Positions 1 through 12,361 of a stretch of 64,000 nt of DNA are shown here, one piece after another; positions within the stretch are counted from its first letter, which is position 1; every line of letters begins with the position of its first letter. The position numbers were made by a program, and so were the translations under genes. This DNA comes from Asterias rubens (Eukaryota > Echinodermata > Asteroidea > Forcipulatida > Asteriidae), in NCBI RefSeq assembly GCF_902459465.1, contig NC_047065.1:13679634-13743633 (forward strand). The letters run 5' to 3'. The notes under the pieces are model-generated. The model made no database searches, was not told the DNA's origin, and was given only the letters and a program-made list of their open reading frames with translations.

Positions 1-77
1 GTGGTTACCAAACCTCCCCTTTAAATTGGTGTATAACTTCTTGCTGTATCAATTCTTGATAATTTTTGTTCCTATCT

Positions 78-319
78 GGGCCCAATTTCATAGCGCTGCT
101 GAGCACAAAAATGTGCTTAGCATGAAATTTTTCCCTTGATAAAAACAGGAATGCCAACCAAATTTCCACGTGATTTTAAGGACCAGCAAACAACAGCTGA
201 ATTCCAGTAAGAAGCAACATGTAATGACTGGAAATTCCGTTGGCATTCCTGTTTTTATCAAGGAAGAAATGTCATGCTAAGCAAATTTTTGTGCTTAGCA
301 GCGCTATGAAATTGGGCCC
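78..319. mobile_element. Fold-back MITE, GGGCCCAATTTCATAG termini
   Basis: Long terminal inverted repeats from GGGCCCAATTTCATAGCGCT to its complement at 319, with arms of roughly 75 bp (TTGATAAAAACAGGAATGCC on both sides). This is the best-preserved copy in the window of a family also seen near 22.3, 26.1, 26.8, 44.2-44.7, 48.1, 50.6-51.2 and 63.4 kb. Confidence 0.85.
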
Positions 320-1364
320 TGGTGCATTGCTCTTTCAACCTTGCAAATTCGAAATCATTGTCCAAACTGAGGATCCCATATTTTATCAGCGCTTCGAATT
401 CGAGTTCCCGCAGTTATGAAAACAGTCTAATGAAATGTTCAATATTGATATTTTATTTTTCTCCAAACGTGCCGAGAAATCCCCTCAACGTCTTAAGTAA
501 TGCTCGCATTAAGCCAACACCCCCTCTGGGTATAGACTCTAAGATTGTACAAGACATAATGCACCTTAAAGGGATTGCATCGTCGGGTTTGTTTAAAGTC
601 AAGGATAAAGTCATTCCTTACAATTGTGTAAAAAGAATGCTAAAAGGGGGGGGCTATGATCAATCATATTGAGACAAACATTGTCGGTTGTCAAAATTAT
701 AGCATAATTTTTGTAATAACGTTCCAAATGGACTTCGTGTACTTTCATCCCACCCTTGTTTGAAACACACCACCATAATCACTCACAATTGAACATTGCA
801 AATACCAGTATTCATTATTAACATATAACTGTAGTCTCGTTCTGAGTACGTCTCATCAATTCGAACGCTGAGCGATGTCTTCAGACAGCATCTCTTGCTG
901 CTTATGAGTCTGGAGAGAAAAAAGGTCAATCTTGTTCCTGTGTAGTTTACTCAATCAACACATTCTTTCGTTATGGAACCGTATCCGTATGATGGCATGT
1001 CGAGATGGAATTGCCTGTGTGAGAAGAAAATCGTTTGCCCTCAGGAGACACACAACTCAACTTTTCTGTATTAAAGGACTATGTGGAAGGAAAAATGTTA
1101 TCATGGAAATGTGTACATTTTACTTCCTTCTTTAAAACTGAAAATTTGATTGCTTCTATCTTGCTTAACCCGCAAGCAGCCAGTTTTTGCCTGACGAAAC
1201 AAGTTATTGTGTTTACCAATACTTCACCTATCTATTAGAAGATTGTTTATTGAAAATATAAAACAGAGAATGCGTCAACAGGGAAGTGAGACGTTTGGTA
1301 TTCACTCTTAAAATAAATTAATGGCAATAAAAACTTATGAGGTGTATATCAGCTTTCGGTAGTA
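320..1364. other. Gene-free stretch
   Basis: A 116-codon open frame at 322-672 has no recognisable domain, no clear splice sites and a composition like its surroundings. I treat it as chance. Nothing else stands out. Confidence 0.4.
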
Positions 1365-1368
1365 TTAA

Positions 1369-1731
1369 AGCCATTATACACTTTCGGAACAGAAAAAAAA
1401 AAGTTCACAGATGTACAAATAACTTACAGGGTTTACAGAAGGTAATGGTAAAATACTTCTCTTGAAATATTATTCCATGAAATGCTTTACTTTTTGAGAA
1501 AACATTAAAACAATAATCAAATCTCGACAACGAGAATTACGGATTTATAGTAAACACATGTCATGACACGGCGAAACGTGCGGAAACAAGGGTGGGTTTC
1601 CCCGTTATTTTCTCCCGACTCCAATGACCGATTGAGCTTAAATTTTCGCAGGTTTGTTATTTTATATAGAAGTTGTGATACACGAAGTGTGGGCCTTGGA
1701 CAATACTGTTTACCGAAAGTGTCCAATGGCT
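1369..1731 (+). mobile_element. TTAA-flanked MITE, second family (AGCCATT termini)
   Basis: Starts AGCCATTATACACTTTCGG and ends CCGAAAGTGTCCAATGGCT, with TTAA on both sides (1365-1368, 1732-1735). The TTAA target suggests mobilisation by a piggyBac-type transposase. Contains CACATGTCATGACACGGCG and a CACAGG tract shared with the other copies. Confidence 0.85.
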
Positions 1732-2229
1732 TTAAACACCTTGAGAATCGCTTCACTTGGAATGTTGTAATAAATTATTTGAATCCCTAAAGAATGAATC
1801 TGAGAAACGTTACTGCCAGATACGTCTCTCAGATTGTGTATTCCAGTATCTTCCTGCATTGATATACAAAATTCGCTCTAGATTTGCGACGATATCTCAA
1901 AGACAATACCTACTTTTGAAATGAAATTTTCACATGCTAGTTTTATTGAACATTATCCACAATTGAATAGGATCATAACAGTCAAACGGTCCAATGAAAC
2001 AAATTATGTGTACACGTTCCCTCTAAGAAATATTTATAAGACGAGATGTCTTTGAATTTCACAAGAAGAATCTAAAAAAGGAGCCAAAGAACCCAACTGC
2101 AATTTCCAATCACAGTTTTATCTCTGTGCAAATGTTGAGAGGAGCTGATTATATTAAATGTTTAATGTCGCTGTTAAATTAAAGTTGAATATTTTCCGTG
2201 CGTGGGAAGGTTTACACGCCTTATGAAAT

Positions 2230-3265
2230 ATATTTGCTCTTGACCACTCGCTATTTTTTGTTGCCAGTGTTTTCCATGTTTTATCAAGGTGTGACATCCC
2301 TACAGTTCCGGCTGCTCCAGTTTTTGTTATACACGCGAGCTGCGTAATTCAGTATATCATTTCATTAAAGGCAGTGGACACTATTGGTTATTACTCAAAA
2401 TAAGTATCAGCATAAAACCTTTCTTGGTGACGAGTAATATGAGAAGTTGATGGTATAAAACATTGTGAGAAACGGCTCCCCCTGAAGTGAAGTAGTTGTC
2501 GAGAAAGAAGTAATTTTCCACGAATTTGATTTCGAGACCTCAGATTTAGAATTTGAGGTCTCGAAATCAAGCATCTGAAAGCACACAACTTCGTGGAACC
2601 ATGGTGCGACAAGGGTGTTTTTTTCTTTCATTAATATCTCGCAACTTCGACGACCGATTTTCACAGGTTTGTTATTTTATGCATTATGTTGAGATACACC
2701 AACTGTGAAGGCTAGTCTTTGACAATAACCAATAGTTTCCACTGCCTTTTAGACATAGTTCTTAGATTTTTTAAAGCTATTGACCACTCTTTTTTGTTAT
2801 CGTTGCATTCATGTTTTTATTAGAGTGTAACCTCCCTACAGCTCCGGTTGCTCCAGTTATACACGCAAGTTGCGTAATTCGGTAAATCATTCCGCACCAT
2901 ATTTATATATCGATAACATAACAAAGTGCTCAAAATTTATTTTCTTTTGACCACTCTCTGTTTTTTGCTGTCAGTATTTCCCATCCATGTTTTTAGTAGG
3001 TATGACATCCCAACAGTTATAGGCTGTTCCATTTGAACAAACAAAAATCGTGCGAGCTGCGTAATGTAATTCGGATTATCACATCTTTTAAGACACAGTT
3101 CTTAACATTTTATTTGCTTTTGACCGCTATCTTTGTTTTGCTGTCACTGTTTTCCATGTTTTCATTAGGGTATGACATCCCTACACTTCAAGCTGCTCCA
3201 GTTTTTTTCTGCTCACGCGCGAGCTCGTTAATTCAGTATATCACATCTTTAAGACACAGTTCTGT
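2230..3265 (+). repeat. Four degenerate tandem units split by a MITE
   Basis: Units of about 170-200 bp share CATGTTTTxAxTAGGGTATGACATCC, GCTGCTCCAG, then GCGAGCTGCGTAATTCAGTATATC and AAGACACAGTTCTTA. They begin near 2230, 2770, 2945 and 3120. The first unit is interrupted by the MITE at 2369-2747, so the array predates that insertion. Confidence 0.7.
2369..2747 (-). mobile_element. TTAA MITE, main family
   Basis: Starts AGGCAGTGGACACTATTGG and ends AATAGTTTCCACTGCCT; TTAA at the left, decayed TTTA at the right. It contains the internal GAGACCTCAGATTTAGAAT hairpin typical of the family. It interrupts a tandem repeat unit, so the empty site can be read from neighbouring units. Confidence 0.9.
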
Positions 3266-3736
3266 CTTCCTTCTCGAAGATGGACCGTGTGCGCTCAGGC
3301 GTGGGCACGGTGTAACAGTAATGAAATATTGATCGCCTTGTGTGTCGTACAAGTGCACTACATGTCAACTGCGAAACCGCTACATCTCATCAAAAATCAC
3401 CACTCAAGCGCAGCACTGGCGAGGAGAGGAGGGCCGGGGATCTCTCGGCTCGATTATAGAGGAGTTACGAGCGGCTCGAGTCTTCAGAAATGATCTACAT
3501 CACTTTTTTTACGACAGCTTGAAATGGGATTCTTGAAGAAATCAGAGGGGTGCTGTAGGTTTTTTTACATAGTAATGTTTGATTTCTAATGTTGATGTAT
3601 ATAGATGTTGATGAAACCGTACAAAAAATCAAATGGCGGACTAACTCGGTCAGATTTGGGTGAACAATGTTCGTCAACATTGCAAAAAAAATAAAAATAC
3701 TGTGCGGACATATTGTGTCGTAAGTCCCAAAGTGTT

Positions 3737-4165
3737 TAAAGTTCCTACACTGTGTGGATCTCTTTTCTTTCTGAGGTCCACCTGTTCATTTTGTCGATAC
3801 CCCTTGCGTCGAGGCTATTTTGTACACTAGTGGGAAAACACTGTGTGGACATGTGCTGTAAGTCCACATAGTCTTTCAAGTTCCTACACTGTGTGGATCT
3901 CTTTGCAATGGTTTATCAGGTCCACACTTTGTATGTAAAGCACAAGGTCCACCTGTTAATATTGTCGATACCCCTTGCCTCGAGGCTATTTTGTACACTA
4001 GTGAAAAAATCCACTATGTGGACATGTGCTGTACGTCCACACAGTGTTTCAATTCCCTACACTGTGTGGACCAGTCTTTTGATCACAGGTGTATACTTCC
4101 AACACACAAGGTGCCTGTTTTTGTAGAGACCCCTTGCGTCGAGGCCATTTTGTATGCAAGTGAAA
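3737..4165 (+). repeat. Tandem repeat, about 140-170 bp period
   Basis: Two and a half units built around CCTACACTGTGTGGA, GATACCCCTTGCxTCGAGGC and TTTTGTACACTAGTG. Within a unit TGTGGACATGTGCTGTAAGTCCACA can fold on itself. Function unknown. Confidence 0.75.
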
Positions 4166-5170
4166 AAGTATCAAGGTTTTCAAAGACATTTTTTCTTCTT
4201 CTGAGGATGTGGGATTTATATTTGCTCTTACGCGCCGTCTGATCCGCTGCCTTCGATCCAAGCCTCCCATGGTTATTTCCTTCACCCGTTCAAACGGAAA
4301 CAGGGAAGGTCTCAGCTGTGTTTTTTTATTTCTTTTCTTTTTGGCCGACCAGCACATGAGATTTCTAAATAACATACGTGACTTGATAAACATATCCCGA
4401 TATACTAAACCGTCTTGCCGGGTATTTAGAAAGCTGAGCGTATAATGACAAGTGTGGAACAAACAGTGGTAGTTCTATTCGATAGAATGAATTCTTTATT
4501 CACGGAGGAGGGATTTTCTCTCGGCACTAGAGGCTTGTGATTATTTGTAACACCACCCTCATAATAGAAAAATCCCAGCATCTCTTGAAGCGTTGAATGA
4601 CATCTGTGCCATCTTTGTTTGATCTCCTGTGTACATGATAACAGTAGCAGTGCTTAGTATCACAAGGGACCACCCCAGCAGATTCGGTTTTGGTTTCAAT
4701 TGGTTAATATCGTCAATGCCTTCTGGACTCAACTTCATAGCGCTGCTCAACGGCCGATGTTTTTTTGTATTGAACGATTTCCATTGCATATCGGCGCTAA
4801 CCGACAAGAAACGGAAAACCCGAAAATTAATGACCTAACAATACACTGTGCAAAGCTTCAAACATCACCGTTGTATACTGTTTAGACATTTGAACCTAGA
4901 TCGAACCTGTATTGATTTTACACCAACGACTGGGTGTTTTGGGACAGTTTTAAGACAATCCCCTGGCTGGTTAGAGCGCCCACGTGGAGTTAATTCTATT
5001 TTGAAAAGCAAATACAAATGGCGCCATAGTCGCCATTTTCCTTTCAGCCGTTCAAACGGTTTGCCTTCGGATAAGCACGAGTCGAAAGTCAAGATACACT
5101 TTCCTCCCATTGCCACGATCTTTCGACTCAACATCAGAATCTGCTTAAGTAAAGATCAACGGTTGACCCA

Positions 5171-5205
<35 letters not shown>

Positions 5206-5986
5206 ATGCACGAGTCAATAATGACTTGAATTTGATATAGGTCTCCAAATAATGACTCCGTAGCCAAGATTTTTCGTAGTGTAGACCACTGTAGACAATT
5301 CATTTCAACTGTAAACACAACCGACGGCATGCAGGTCATATACTCAAAATGAAGATGGACACAACCTTTCGTGTCTAGGCCATTTTCGAAACCGCGGTTT
5401 CGGCTCCAGATTCGTCTTAGGCTAGCTTGGCCCCGCGGTTGTTTTGACAACTGCGCCTGCTTTGCGTACGTGCTTAGTCAGGGCTTCAGACGAGAGAACG
5501 GATCCTGAAGCCGAATCCAAAGCCGAAACCGTGGATTCGAAAAGGGCCATACTGATTTGATATGCGTAACCATAAGGGAAAAATAAAATGGCTACCGTAT
5601 ACTTGAGATCATTGGGGATAATTGGAACCGGTAAATTGTGGTTTGTACAAGGTAAATGAACACGTGCAAAACAACCTGTATACACAAACAAAGCGAGTGG
5701 ACCACTCAGTCAGAGAAATGTATTTAGAACATCTCTATGAATAATATCATTAAGAAACCACCCAAAAAGAGTTGTTATGTAGCCGTCACAAGGTAACATC
5801 TATAACTTGCAAAACAGAGTATGCACCGAATGAGCAGAAAACAGAGAATATTCTGTACTTTCTCAGCCAGTTGTATGGGCATAAACAATCCAGAATATGT
5901 TCAGAATGAGCGCGTTAGGGGGGAACCTGTCAAACAACTTGCTGACCGCCCTTGTGTTTTCTCAAAAAGAGCAAGCTTTCCATTGT
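4166..5986. other. Gene-free stretch with 28-A run
   Basis: No supported gene. Contains a run of 28 A at 5174-5201, which could be the tail of an old retroposed sequence but has no recognisable body. A short GGACCAxTCTTxTTGA stretch near 4070 belongs to the preceding tandem array. Confidence 0.4.
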
Positions 5987-5990
5987 TTAA

Positions 5991-6311
5991 GGCACGACAC
6001 TATTGGTAATTGTCAAAGACCATCTCTTTTCGCTTGGCGTATCTCAACATAATATGCATAAAATAACGGACCTGTGAAAATTTGAGCTCAATTTTTTGTC
6101 GAAGTTGCGAGATACTAACGAAAGAAAAAACACCCTTGTCACACGAAGTTGTGTGATTCAGATGCTTGATTTCGAGACCTCAACATTAGATTTCAAATTC
6201 GTGGAAAATTATTTCAGAGGGAGCCGTTTCTACCTCTCCCCATAACTCGTTACCAAGTAAAGGTTTTGCACTAATAACTATTTTGAATAATTACCAATAG
6301 GGTCCACTGCC
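5991..6311 (+). mobile_element. TTAA MITE, main family, internally shortened
   Basis: TTAA at 5987-5990 and 6312-6315. The copy lacks one arm of the internal GAGACCTC hairpin and is therefore about 60 bp short. Confidence 0.85.
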
Positions 6312-6315
6312 TTAA

Positions 6316-7072
6316 ACAACGAACCTATCGCAGGCTCTTGTTAATAAATAAAGGTTTAACCTGTGACACTATAAATAGCCATTTGATATTTCAAGGTGTC
6401 TGTGTGGTATTTTGATAGCAGATGGGAAGGAGAGGGTTGCGGGGCTTGGAACCACTCTCAAGTGGCTTCTGCAAGTAGTATCTAGGCCATTAGTGTTGGG
6501 AGATAAAAAAAAGTCAGGTGACTTGATTAAGATATGAACAGATACCTCCGTGTAAGGGGTGGGAGTTGTGACCTTACTGTGCGAGGCAGGTCTGCTCACA
6601 ATAACTCCACGTTTTCATAATAGCTACATGAAGAAAAACTTATTCTTTGTTGGTAAAAAATCCAAGGGCCTATAGTCAGATTATGTTCTCGCTGATCACC
6701 CATATTAAATTAATCAAACTTTACATCTGCTTTGTGTTTTTGTTTGCTTGCTCGTTGTTGTTAGTTTTGGGGTTGCTTTTTAGTTTAAAATTGGCTCCAT
6801 ACATAAAACTAAATTATTTCCTGATGTTTTTCTTATACACACTGCAGGTTCGGCAATATACAGCGTAACGGTGGCAAGTCTATGCAAACGATGGTAAACA
6901 CTGCGGTAAGTTTATTCTCATAGCTCAATTTCATTGTCAATAGGTACACAAATTTCTGCTAAACAAAAATAAGAAGGAGACCAGTCACTTATATACTGCA
7001 TGCAAAATGGTATTTTGGCTGGTAACCTCATTCTATACTAAGCACAATGTAATGTGTTTACCACCTTGGCTT
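6316..7072. other. Gene-free stretch
   Basis: AT-rich with a weak relic of the GCTGGTAACC-containing repeat near 7015. No exon-like structure found. Confidence 0.4.
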
Positions 7073-7438
7073 AGCCATTATACACTTTCGGTACAGACAA
7101 AAAATTTAAAGTTCACAGATTTACAAATAATTCACAGGGTTTACAGAAGGTAATGGTGAAAGACTTATCTTGAAATATTATTCCATGAAATGCTTTGCTT
7201 TTTGAGAAAACACTAAAACAATATTAAAATTCGGTAGCGAGAATTACGGATTTATTTTAAACACATGTCATGACACAGCGAAACGTGGGGAAACAAGGGT
7301 GTGTTTTCCCGTTATTTTCTCCCGACTCCGATGACCGATTGAGCCTAAATTTTCACAGGTTTGATATTTTATATACAAGTTGTGATACACGAAGTGTTGG
7401 CCTTGGACAATACTGTTTACCGAAAGGGTCCAATGGTT
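7073..7438 (+). mobile_element. TTAA MITE, second family (AGCCATT termini), copy 2
   Basis: About 90 percent like the copy at 1369-1731 by eye, same orientation, including GTCATGACACAGCGAAACGTG. The right TTAA is intact (7439-7442); the left end reads CTTAGCCATT. Confidence 0.85.
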
Positions 7439-7442
7439 TTAA

Positions 7443-9851
7443 GCCAGCTCTATAAAAGTTGTGCCCATCAGACGATTTAACGCTATCACGAAGCTCTTCT
7501 ATAGTGCATCTCGTCCAGTCTTCCCAGCCACAAAAGAGCTACACTATAGACGTTGGAATTTTACTAGGTCAAGCAAACGAACGCTCTCAAGTTTGATATA
7601 GAGTCCTCGGTTTTCAGACCGTTCAGTTGCCGATCGTGTCCATACAGCTGTGACGGGGTGGTGTTTACATTCGGCTCTTCATCATGTTGGATCGTTTCTC
7701 TCGGTTGCACTTGCACCACGCTCTCGCTACAAAATGCAATTCATTCGAGCACGTAGTGATTTACTTATAACCGAGACACCCCCCCCCCCTTCTTCCCGTA
7801 TTATGCTGTTTTCTAAAAATGGATGGCCAGCTTGCTAAACAACGTACAGTGGTCTCTGTTTTCGATAACTGAAGTATCCACATAATTGTATTGGGCCAAC
7901 TGATATATGATCTGGCAGCTTGATCAGATGATGTGCAGTTTGTGTTTATGCGAATAGGATATGGGGAATGGGAATGACTGTGGTTATTATGTACTTTGAG
8001 ACTCCATAACTTGTCTGAAGAATTAAAATGTTACTGCCAATGTGTGCTGGCTAATAGGGCCAAAAGTCATTGAGCCGTTTATTCCCTCACAATCAGCTAG
8101 GCACACAGCAATTTTGCTTACCGGGGTTGCCAATCAAAATCTTTTTTTCTTGATATTAGTCATCTACATGTCTATTTGTCTTGGCAGTGTCACAATGGGC
8201 AAGATGCAGGACTTGCGATGATCACCAGGTTGTGGGTTCAAATCCAGCAAAGCTAACATCTGTCTTTTTAACAGTGGTTAAAGAATAATGTCTTGTCCTC
8301 TATAGTTCACAATCACGAATATCTGTTTATTGATTTGAGCAACTCATAAGCACGGACGTTAAACCAATGTTTTTATGAGAGAGATTGGCTGTTGCCATGG
8401 TGTTTATATCCATTCCCCTGTGGAAGTTTTGCCGAGTTCCCTTGTTGGGAAGATCATCTTAACAAAGAAAGGCACACATGCACGACTTATAGTGTGGCGC
8501 AGTTGGGGCAAAGGTGTGTGTGGGGACCGGGTGGGGTTAAGGGGGGAAATGTGAGGGGGCAAGGGGAAAGCTCGTGCACCGAGCACCACATTTTAGGCAC
8601 CGCATTTTAAGCATAATAGTGAATGGCCACCGTTCTCTACTTTCCAAGGACAAAGCAATGCCTCTGCACTTGGGCAAGTTTCAGAACCCCCCCCCCCCCT
8701 TCACAGTGGTATTCCACGTAGCCTATTTATTTTTATTTTTTTATATGATATTGGATAACATTCATATCAAAACAATTTACTCCTATAAAAAAACATGCTC
8801 GATCTTCAGCAATGCAATGGCGTTTGGTGACGTACTTTTCAACAGTGAGTATGTATACTTCAGTATGCTTCTTTTCTATGGTGTTACTCGCAGTCAAGAG
8901 AATGACAAATACGGAGACAAAAGAGCTTCACCAGCAGCACTTCAAAATATGCCAGCACATCTCCAAACCCCTTCCTCCCTCCCCTCAAAATCATAAAAAT
9001 TGTCCAATAAATTTCACTGGGTAGGTACAGCGAGAGTAATGTGTCCTTTGCTCCTGTTGGTATATCCACTTAAAAGTTCTCCAGAGACACACTTCAGCTC
9101 TCTGCTCGTCTGTGAAATGATATTGCTGGATTGCTCTTCCATTTTTTCCCCCTTTTTTTTTCGAGAGCGATTAAATGACCCAATCCCCTAGTGGAGCTCC
9201 ATCTCTTTTCGTGCCCTCAGTCACGCCTGTAATCCGATGTTTTGGGCAAACATTGCGACGCCATTAACCCCAATATTCTGCACTTTTCCTCTCGTGTTAT
9301 GGACTCTCGTCGTGCATTGCCTGTCAGCGCGAGAAGGAGACGCGTCTTTGTTGCTGGGTTGTTGGGGAGAGCCTTGTATTGGATGGCTTTTTTTGGCTAT
9401 GTTGTGTGCTTCGTCATCGTTTGTCTGGTTTAGGGTCGATGTTCATGTGAACCCAAACCCCAAATTAGTACAGAGGATCAAAGTGATACGACGTACAACA
9501 TGATGACACATAACCGTCATTGTCGAAATATGCTGTCATCTTGCACGAAACTGCGATGATATTTTTTTATTCTGTTCTACTTCAAAAAAGCTGACGATAA
9601 AACTCAAAGTTTGTTGACCTAAAGACAGCTATTGTCCACGAGTTTTCAAACCTTGTGTCCGTCCTAGCAGTTTCTAAACAAATCTTAACATCACACGTGA
9701 ACATGAACCGTAGGCCTTACAATAATAATGTTCTTGATAGAGCTGCAATGATGTTCTTAAAAACAACCTGACGGGAAAACCCAAAGTTTGTTGACACAAA
9801 TATTGCCTGTTTAAATAAAATGGGCAGTCAGGTCGGCTCAGGTTATTCCCT
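7443..9851. other. Gene-free stretch with weak repeat traces
   Basis: A tRNA-like B box (GTGGGTTCAAATCC, 8232-8245) suggests a decayed SINE around 8165-8265. C-runs at 7779-7788 and 8688-8698 are simple repeats. A frame ending near 9500 contains DVHVNPNP, treated below as a doubtful 2A-like motif. Confidence 0.4.
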
Positions 9852-9953
9852 GCCTTTATTAGTGGACCCCGGTTCGAGGTGTATTGCCTTTATTAGTGGA
9901 CCCCGGTTCGAGGTGTATTGCGTTTATTAGTGGACCCCGGTTCGAGGTGTATT
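9852..9953 (+). repeat. 34-bp tandem repeat, three units
   Basis: Three perfect or near-perfect units of GCCTTTATTAGTGGACCCCG plus GTTCGAGGTGTATT (9852-9885, 9886-9919, 9920-9953). The third differs only by GCG for GCC. Confidence 0.95.
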
Positions 9954-11091
9954 GCGTTTTCCAGTCCCTACCAGACTGCGTGGGTTTTCCATTGATAGGG
10001 GGTTCCCTCCCAAGTCTAAAACTTAAAACTCTTCACTGTCTTCTATAAAAAGAAAGTTGGTGAGGTGTTTCCAGACGATGCTTTGCCGGCTATAGTTCAG
10101 GTCCGGAATAATAAGGTTCAGTTTGTGTTTTCAAACCTTGTCCGTTCTACAGTACAGTTGCAAAAGTTTCGTAAGATCACACGTGAACTCCAACCGTATA
10201 TTGTACGTCATAGGCAATATTATTTTCTTCTTGCTATGCTTCTTTGTAAGCAAATGTATCTTTTTATAAAACAAGCACGTCCGAATTGACACTCGCATGC
10301 TGACGCTATCAAAACCTTCCGAAAACCCACAAAATACAATTCAGAAAACCAATGCACCCGCAAAACTCGGATAAAAAAATATCGTCACGGATCGATCCTA
10401 AACCGCTGAGCAAATATTTATCCCGGACGAAGAATGTTGTTCTTTCCATATGAAATTGGGCCGGGATTCAATTCCCCGGGAATTGTTGTAGCTCGGGCCA
10501 GCACGGCTAAGCTTGACCACCGGGGTTAAATGAGGTCTCAGACGGTACACCTGATCCCACTGGACCGCCCTTGAAAGGTCGTTGTACGAGAAAAGGCTTA
10601 GTGCCTAAAGACTTATTATAAGCGCGTACAAAATCCCAATGAAATTTTAATTTTGGTCCGCACAATGGACTGTGAGTGGACATTCTGTGTTCATTATCTG
10701 CGATGGTCATAATTCATAAACCTATATGCAGATTCTTATCTTAGATATCAGTAATTAAGTTTTCACTAAATTCATTGACACGTCTGTTTCTAAACGTACA
10801 CTGAGCAAACTAAGGTGTTATCACACATAGACTCATATATAGAAACCGAAGAGCGATTTAAATTTAAATTAAAACACCACCGGGTATTAAATAACATAAA
10901 AGTAACTGTTTTCGTAAAACAATAAGTGTTATTTCAACACCCTGTGATGTAAACTTTTGTTCTTTTCAGTATCTATGGTGATTTTTGCGGCTCTTTTCAT
11001 CCACGTGCGGATTTACATTCTGAATTCTGGCCATAACTGATACTCGAGTTACGTGATGTCAAAGTGATACCGCGAAATGCAAAACTGTTAA
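9954..11091. other. Gene-free stretch
   Basis: No exon recognised. The segment TTTTCAAACCTTGTCCGT near 10127 followed by CACACGTGAACTCCAACCGTA resembles 9640-9720, an old local duplication or two copies of an unknown repeat. Confidence 0.4.
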
Positions 11092-11253
11092 CCAATGGGT
11101 GCGTTCGTTTAGCTCCCCTGGGTAGACCCCGGTGTGTGGCGTGTGTTTTTTTCCAGGACAAACGTGTGCAGATATATACCCACGTTCGTCCTGGAAAAAA
11201 AAACGCCTCACACCGGGGTTGACCCAGGGAAGCTAAACGAACGCACCCATTGG
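11092..11253. mobile_element. Short palindromic MITE (GGGTGCGTTCG termini)
   Basis: Near-perfect fold-back. CCAATGGGTGCGTTCGTTTA at the left mirrors the end at 11253, with GTCCTGGAAAAA arms and a short centre around CAGATATATACC. Arms exceed 65 bp. Too short to code for anything. Confidence 0.9.
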
Positions 11254-11294
11254 AGTATGCACTACCTTAAGATGGCAACACATTGATATCGTTA

Positions 11295-11415
11295 TATTGC
11301 AACTTCGATGACCAAGTAAGTCGACGTTTTCACAGATGTATTATTGTATGCATATGATGGGATACACCAAGTGCGAATACTGGTCTTTGACAATTGCCGA
11401 AGGTGTACAGTGCCT
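11295..11415 (-). mobile_element. TTAA MITE, right-end fragment
   Basis: Only the terminal 120 bp of a minus-oriented element (TTGCAACTTCGATGACC to GTGTACAGTGCCT). It abuts the next element through one TTAA at 11416-11419. Confidence 0.8.
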
Positions 11416-11419
11416 TTAA

Positions 11420-11788
11420 AGATACTGGACACTATTGGTAATTGTCAAAGACAAGTCTTCTCACTTGGTTTATCTCAACATATGCATAAAATAACAAACC
11501 TGTGAAAATTTGAGCTCAATTGGTCATCGAAGTTGCGAGATAATGATGTGAGAAAAAACACCATTGGCACACGAAGTTGTGTTGTGTGCTTTCAGATGCT
11601 TGATTTCGAGACCTCAAATTCTAAACTTGAGGTCTCGAAAAATTACTTCTTTCTCGAAAACTACGTCACTTCAGAGGGAGCCGTTTCTCACAATGCTTTA
11701 TACTATCAACCTCTCCCCGTTACTCATTACCAAGTAAGGTTTTATGCTAATAATTATTTTGAGTAGTTACCAATTGTGTCCACTGCCT
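11420..11788 (+). mobile_element. TTAA MITE, main family
   Basis: Full-length with the internal hairpin (GAGACCTCAAATTC ... GAGGTCTCG). It shares its left TTAA with the preceding fragment; the right TTAA has decayed to TTTA. Confidence 0.9.
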
Positions 11789-11986
11789 TTTACCATTGCG
11801 GTGTGAACTACACCTAAAGGTGGCGAAACATTGATAGTGTGCAATATCACTTTTCTGTCTGGCCTCCTTGCAGGCGACATTGCCTTTTACAAGGATACAT
11901 TCACGCCCGGGGAGGAGGTGTGCATGAAGTTTACATGCTGGGCGATACACACATTGCAACTGAGCGTAAAACTTGTTTTCTTTTAA

Positions 11987-12357
11987 AGGCACTGGACACT
12001 ATAAGAAGTTACTCAAAATAATTGTAAGCATGAAAACTTACTTGGTTATGAGCAATGGAGAGCTGTTCATATTTTAAAACATTGTGAGAAACGGCTCCCT
12101 CTGGAGTAACATTTTTTGAAAGAGGTAATTTCTCACTCAAATGTTAATAGACACTTAAAGCCTAGCTGAAGCCCTTTTTAGACATCTGAAAGCACAACAT
12201 TGTGCAACAAGGGTGTTATTCTTTAATTATTCTCTTGCAACTTCGATGACCAATTGAGTTAAAATTTTCACAGATTTGTTATTTTATGCATATGTTGGGT
12301 CACACCAAGTGAGAATACTGGTCTTGATGACAATTTTACCAAACGTGTCCAGTGCCT
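11987..12357 (-). mobile_element. TTAA MITE, variant subfamily
   Basis: TTAA at 11983-11986 and 12358-12361. The centre differs from the main type: no GAGACCTC hairpin, instead GAGGTAATTTCTCACT and AAGCCTAGCTGAAGCC. The same centre type occurs at 22741, 28576 and 58922. Confidence 0.88.
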
Positions 12358-12361
12358 TTAA

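Noticed and set aside
322..672. 116-codon open frame on the plus strand
   Set aside because: No domain, no splice sites and AT-typical codons; expected by chance in this composition.
2407..2664. Frames encoding VCFQMLDFETSNS-type peptides here and at many other sites
   Set aside because: They are translations of the TTAA MITE around its GAGACCTC hairpin, not proteins.
4049..4462. 137-codon minus-strand frame
   Set aside because: Runs through the 3.7-4.2 kb tandem repeat and a T/A-rich tract; no family resemblance.
5174..5201. Poly-A as proof of a processed pseudogene
   Set aside because: No recognisable gene body, target duplication or polyadenylation signal upstream.
9852..9953. CRISPR-like array
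   Set aside because: The three 34-bp units are directly adjacent with no spacers, in animal DNA.
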